Positions 6,949-8,050 of a stretch of 8,050 bases of DNA are shown piece after piece (the stretch's first letter is position 1; every line of letters begins with the position of its first letter). This stretch comes from CAYVJW01 sp964451885 (GTDB lineage: Bacteria; Patescibacteriota; Gracilibacteria; UBA4473), in assembly GCA_964451885.1 (NCBI GenBank), contig CAYVJW010000077.1, forward strand, positions 1 to 8,050. Direction: 5' to 3'. A program made the translations under genes and the position numbers. Under the pieces are notes generated by a model that worked only from the letters and a program-made list of their open reading frames with translations, ran no database searches and had not been told where the DNA came from.

Positions 6949-8034
6949 ATGAAAACCCCAACCCCCAATCCACAAACTGCCAAAAAGCCCTGGTATACCA
7001 TTATTCCAGGATTATTATTTTTGGTTCTTTGTTCCGGAATAACCGGATACATGATCTCAGAGCATAATCTGGGCAAACAGTTAAAAGGAAATTCAAATCC
7101 TGATCTCTGTGAAACTTTCAGTTATTCTTCCGGAGAAGGAGAAGAATATGCTCCTTATCTGATAGAGAATATTCAAGGCCTTCAGGCCATGAAATGTGAC
7201 CTGAGTTCTTATTATAAGTTAAATAATAATATAGATGCCTCAAGCACTTCTACCTGGAATTACGATGAAGAACTTGATCTTAACCTTGGATTTGAACCGG
7301 TAGGAGACTCTCAAGAAATAGAAGATTCGCCCTTCACCGGTTCATTAGATGGGAACGGATATATTATCTCCGGCCTTTACATTAATAGACCTCAGACTTC
7401 AGGGGTTGGATTATTTGGTCATACAAATTATGGAAATGGAATAAATGACATTGCTCTTGAAGGAGGAAGTATCATCGGGCACGAAAATGTCGGAGCGCTT
7501 GTGGGAAATGTTTATGGAACAGAAATTCAAGATTCTTATTCCACCACCAATGTCACCGGACAAAATAGTATTGGAGGGTTGGTAGGGTATAGTGAAGATA
7601 ATAGCATTTATAGATCCTACAGCAGCGGAACAGTAACGGGGCAGGGGTCGGATGGGCCAAATTGTAGTGAAATAGGAGATGAGCCAACTTGTGCTGAAAC
7701 TGACGGATGTTATTTTGAAGATGGAGAATGTTGGGAGCAGGAAAGTGAAGAAACCGGTAGAAATATTGGAGGGCTAGTTGGAAACGCTTCGGAAGACGTA
7801 AGCATCTATAGGTCTTTTGCCACCGGAAACGTAAGCGGTACTGAAAATGTAGGCGGGTTAGTAGGATATATGGACGATGAATCAAGTACTTCTAATACTT
7901 ATGCTACCGGAAGTGTAACAGGAACAAATGATTACATTGGCGGATTGATCGGATACTTAGGCGATGATTCTGATATCGATTATTCTTATGCTACGGGCAG
8001 CAATTCCCGCAATGACCTAAAAGCGGATAAATAA
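6949..8034 (+). CDS. Membrane-anchored GLUG-repeat surface protein with a cysteine-rich insert
   Basis: A 361-residue protein predicted to be exported and held by one N-terminal membrane segment (about 15-36, WYTIIPGLLFLVLC onward) after a short Lys/Pro-rich start. The Cys28 context LVLC is not a proper lipobox. The ectodomain opens with the block typical of GLUG proteins: YAPYLIENIQGLQAM, YKLNNNIDAS, then FTGSLDGNGYIISGLYI (about 129-145). GLUG-type units follow, with cores at 181-187, 208-214, 273-279, 301-307 and 330-336 (IGGLVGY-like), each followed by a turn such as SYSSGTVTG or YATGSVTG; these likely stack as a beta-solenoid. Four cysteines (239, 248, 254, 261) mark an insert in the array. 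Cys54 and Cys83 could form another disulfide. GLUG proteins are thought to be surface or adhesion proteins; no ligand can be inferred. The start at 6949 is preferred over 6898 because it fits the promoter and gives a normal anchor; no Shine-Dalgarno is seen. The last unit breaks off at SNSRNDLKADK without a capping domain, so the gene may be truncated. Confidence 0.88.
   Translation: MKTPTPNPQTAKKPWYTIIPGLLFLVLCSGITGYMISEHNLGKQLKGNSNPDLCETFSYSSGEGEEYAPYLIENIQGLQAMKCDLSSYYKLNNNIDASSTSTWNYDEELDLNLGFEPVGDSQEIEDSPFTGSLDGNGYIISGLYINRPQTSGVGLFGHTNYGNGINDIALEGGSIIGHENVGALVGNVYGTEIQDSYSTTNVTGQNSIGGLVGYSEDNSIYRSYSSGTVTGQGSDGPNCSEIGDEPTCAETDGCYFEDGECWEQESEETGRNIGGLVGNASEDVSIYRSFATGNVSGTENVGGLVGYMDDESSTSNTYATGSVTGTNDYIGGLIGYLGDDSDIDYSYATGSNSRNDLKADK
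7489..8004 (+). repeat. Coding tandem GLUG-type repeats
   Basis: Five [VI]GxL[VI]G cores start at about 7489, 7570, 7765, 7849 and 7936. Where uninterrupted, units are 27 to 29 residues long; the second to third spacing is stretched to 65 residues by the cysteine-rich insert. The units are similar in protein but diverged in DNA, so this is an old array and not a recently expanded one. Confidence 0.85.
7642..7761 (+). other. Cysteine-rich insert inside the GLUG repeat array
   Basis: About 40 residues (232-271 of the protein) lie between one unit's TVTG turn and the next NIGGLVG core. They contain four cysteines spaced C-x8-C-x5-C-x6-C in a strongly acidic context, with GC-Y-F and EC-W pairs. 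The pattern suggests a small disulfide-linked loop domain projecting from the solenoid. Similar short C...C...GC.W...C modules occur in secreted proteins of poorly studied microbes; the match here is by eye. Confidence 0.6.
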
Positions 8035-8050
8035 GGCCTATAAATTTTTG

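Noticed and set aside
7021..7040. Lipoprotein signal in the GLUG protein
   Set aside because: Cys28 sits in LVLC; the residue before the cysteine is Leu and not Gly, Ala or Ser, so it does not fit a lipobox.
7553..7885. 110-codon open frame on the minus strand with repetitive Tyr/Leu/His/Arg content
   Set aside because: It is an antisense shadow of the GLUG repeats; its repetitiveness mirrors the repeat array on the plus strand.
1..8050. UGA recoded to glycine or tryptophan
   Set aside because: All four genes read through without internal TGA, and the many Gly and Trp residues use GGN and TGG. No gene ends in TGA either, so the window gives no positive evidence of recoding.

Overview
The window is a chromosomal-looking stretch of bacterial DNA with four intact reading frames in two divergent pairs. 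In order they are a very large SNF2-family helicase (-), an exported cyclophilin with three SLH repeats (+), an AI-2E/PerM-family membrane protein (-), and a membrane-anchored GLUG-repeat surface protein (+). All four read through with the standard code (stops TAA, TAA, TAG, TAA) and no internal TGA, so nothing suggests UGA recoding. SLH repeats point to a bacterium with an S-layer or a cell-wall polymer that binds SLH domains. That fact, the AT-rich sequence and the GLUG protein would fit a Patescibacteria/CPR or Peregrinibacteria-type genome, but this placement is a guess, because no rRNA, tRNA or universal marker gene is present.

Layout. Bases 1-199 lie downstream of the helicase. They hold no complete gene, but one stop-to-stop minus frame at 52-189 reads like protein and lacks an ordinary start codon. 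Bases 200-4348 (-) encode the 1382-residue helicase, with TPR-like helical repeats near the N-terminus and a complete SNF2 motor at the C-terminus. Bases 4349-4428 are a compact divergent regulatory region in which the two predicted -10 boxes physically overlap. Bases 4429-5589 (+) encode the cyclophilin-SLH protein. A strong hairpin with a U-tract on the minus strand separates it from the convergent membrane-protein gene (5634-6701, -). Bases 6702-6948 are a second divergent regulatory region, with a promoter on each strand and a 13-bp leader hairpin just upstream of the membrane-protein ribosome binding site. Bases 6949-8034 (+) encode the GLUG-repeat protein, which ends abruptly inside a repeat 16 bases before the window edge.

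The genes do not form one operon or one pathway: each seems to have its own promoter. Three of the four products are exported or in the membrane (wall-attached folding catalyst, multi-pass membrane protein, repeat surface protein), so the right half is a small cell-envelope neighbourhood. The helicase is an unrelated nucleic-acid motor with no recognisable defence or mobile-element partners. Composition varies: the helicase gene, mainly its N-terminal half, is clearly more AT-rich than the membrane-protein gene. I saw no CRISPR array, insertion sequence, tRNA or rRNA. I did not find a clearly new system. The most interesting items are the overlapping divergent promoters, the leader hairpin with an anti-SD-like arm, the cysteine-rich insert in the GLUG solenoid, and the coding-like remnant downstream of the helicase.
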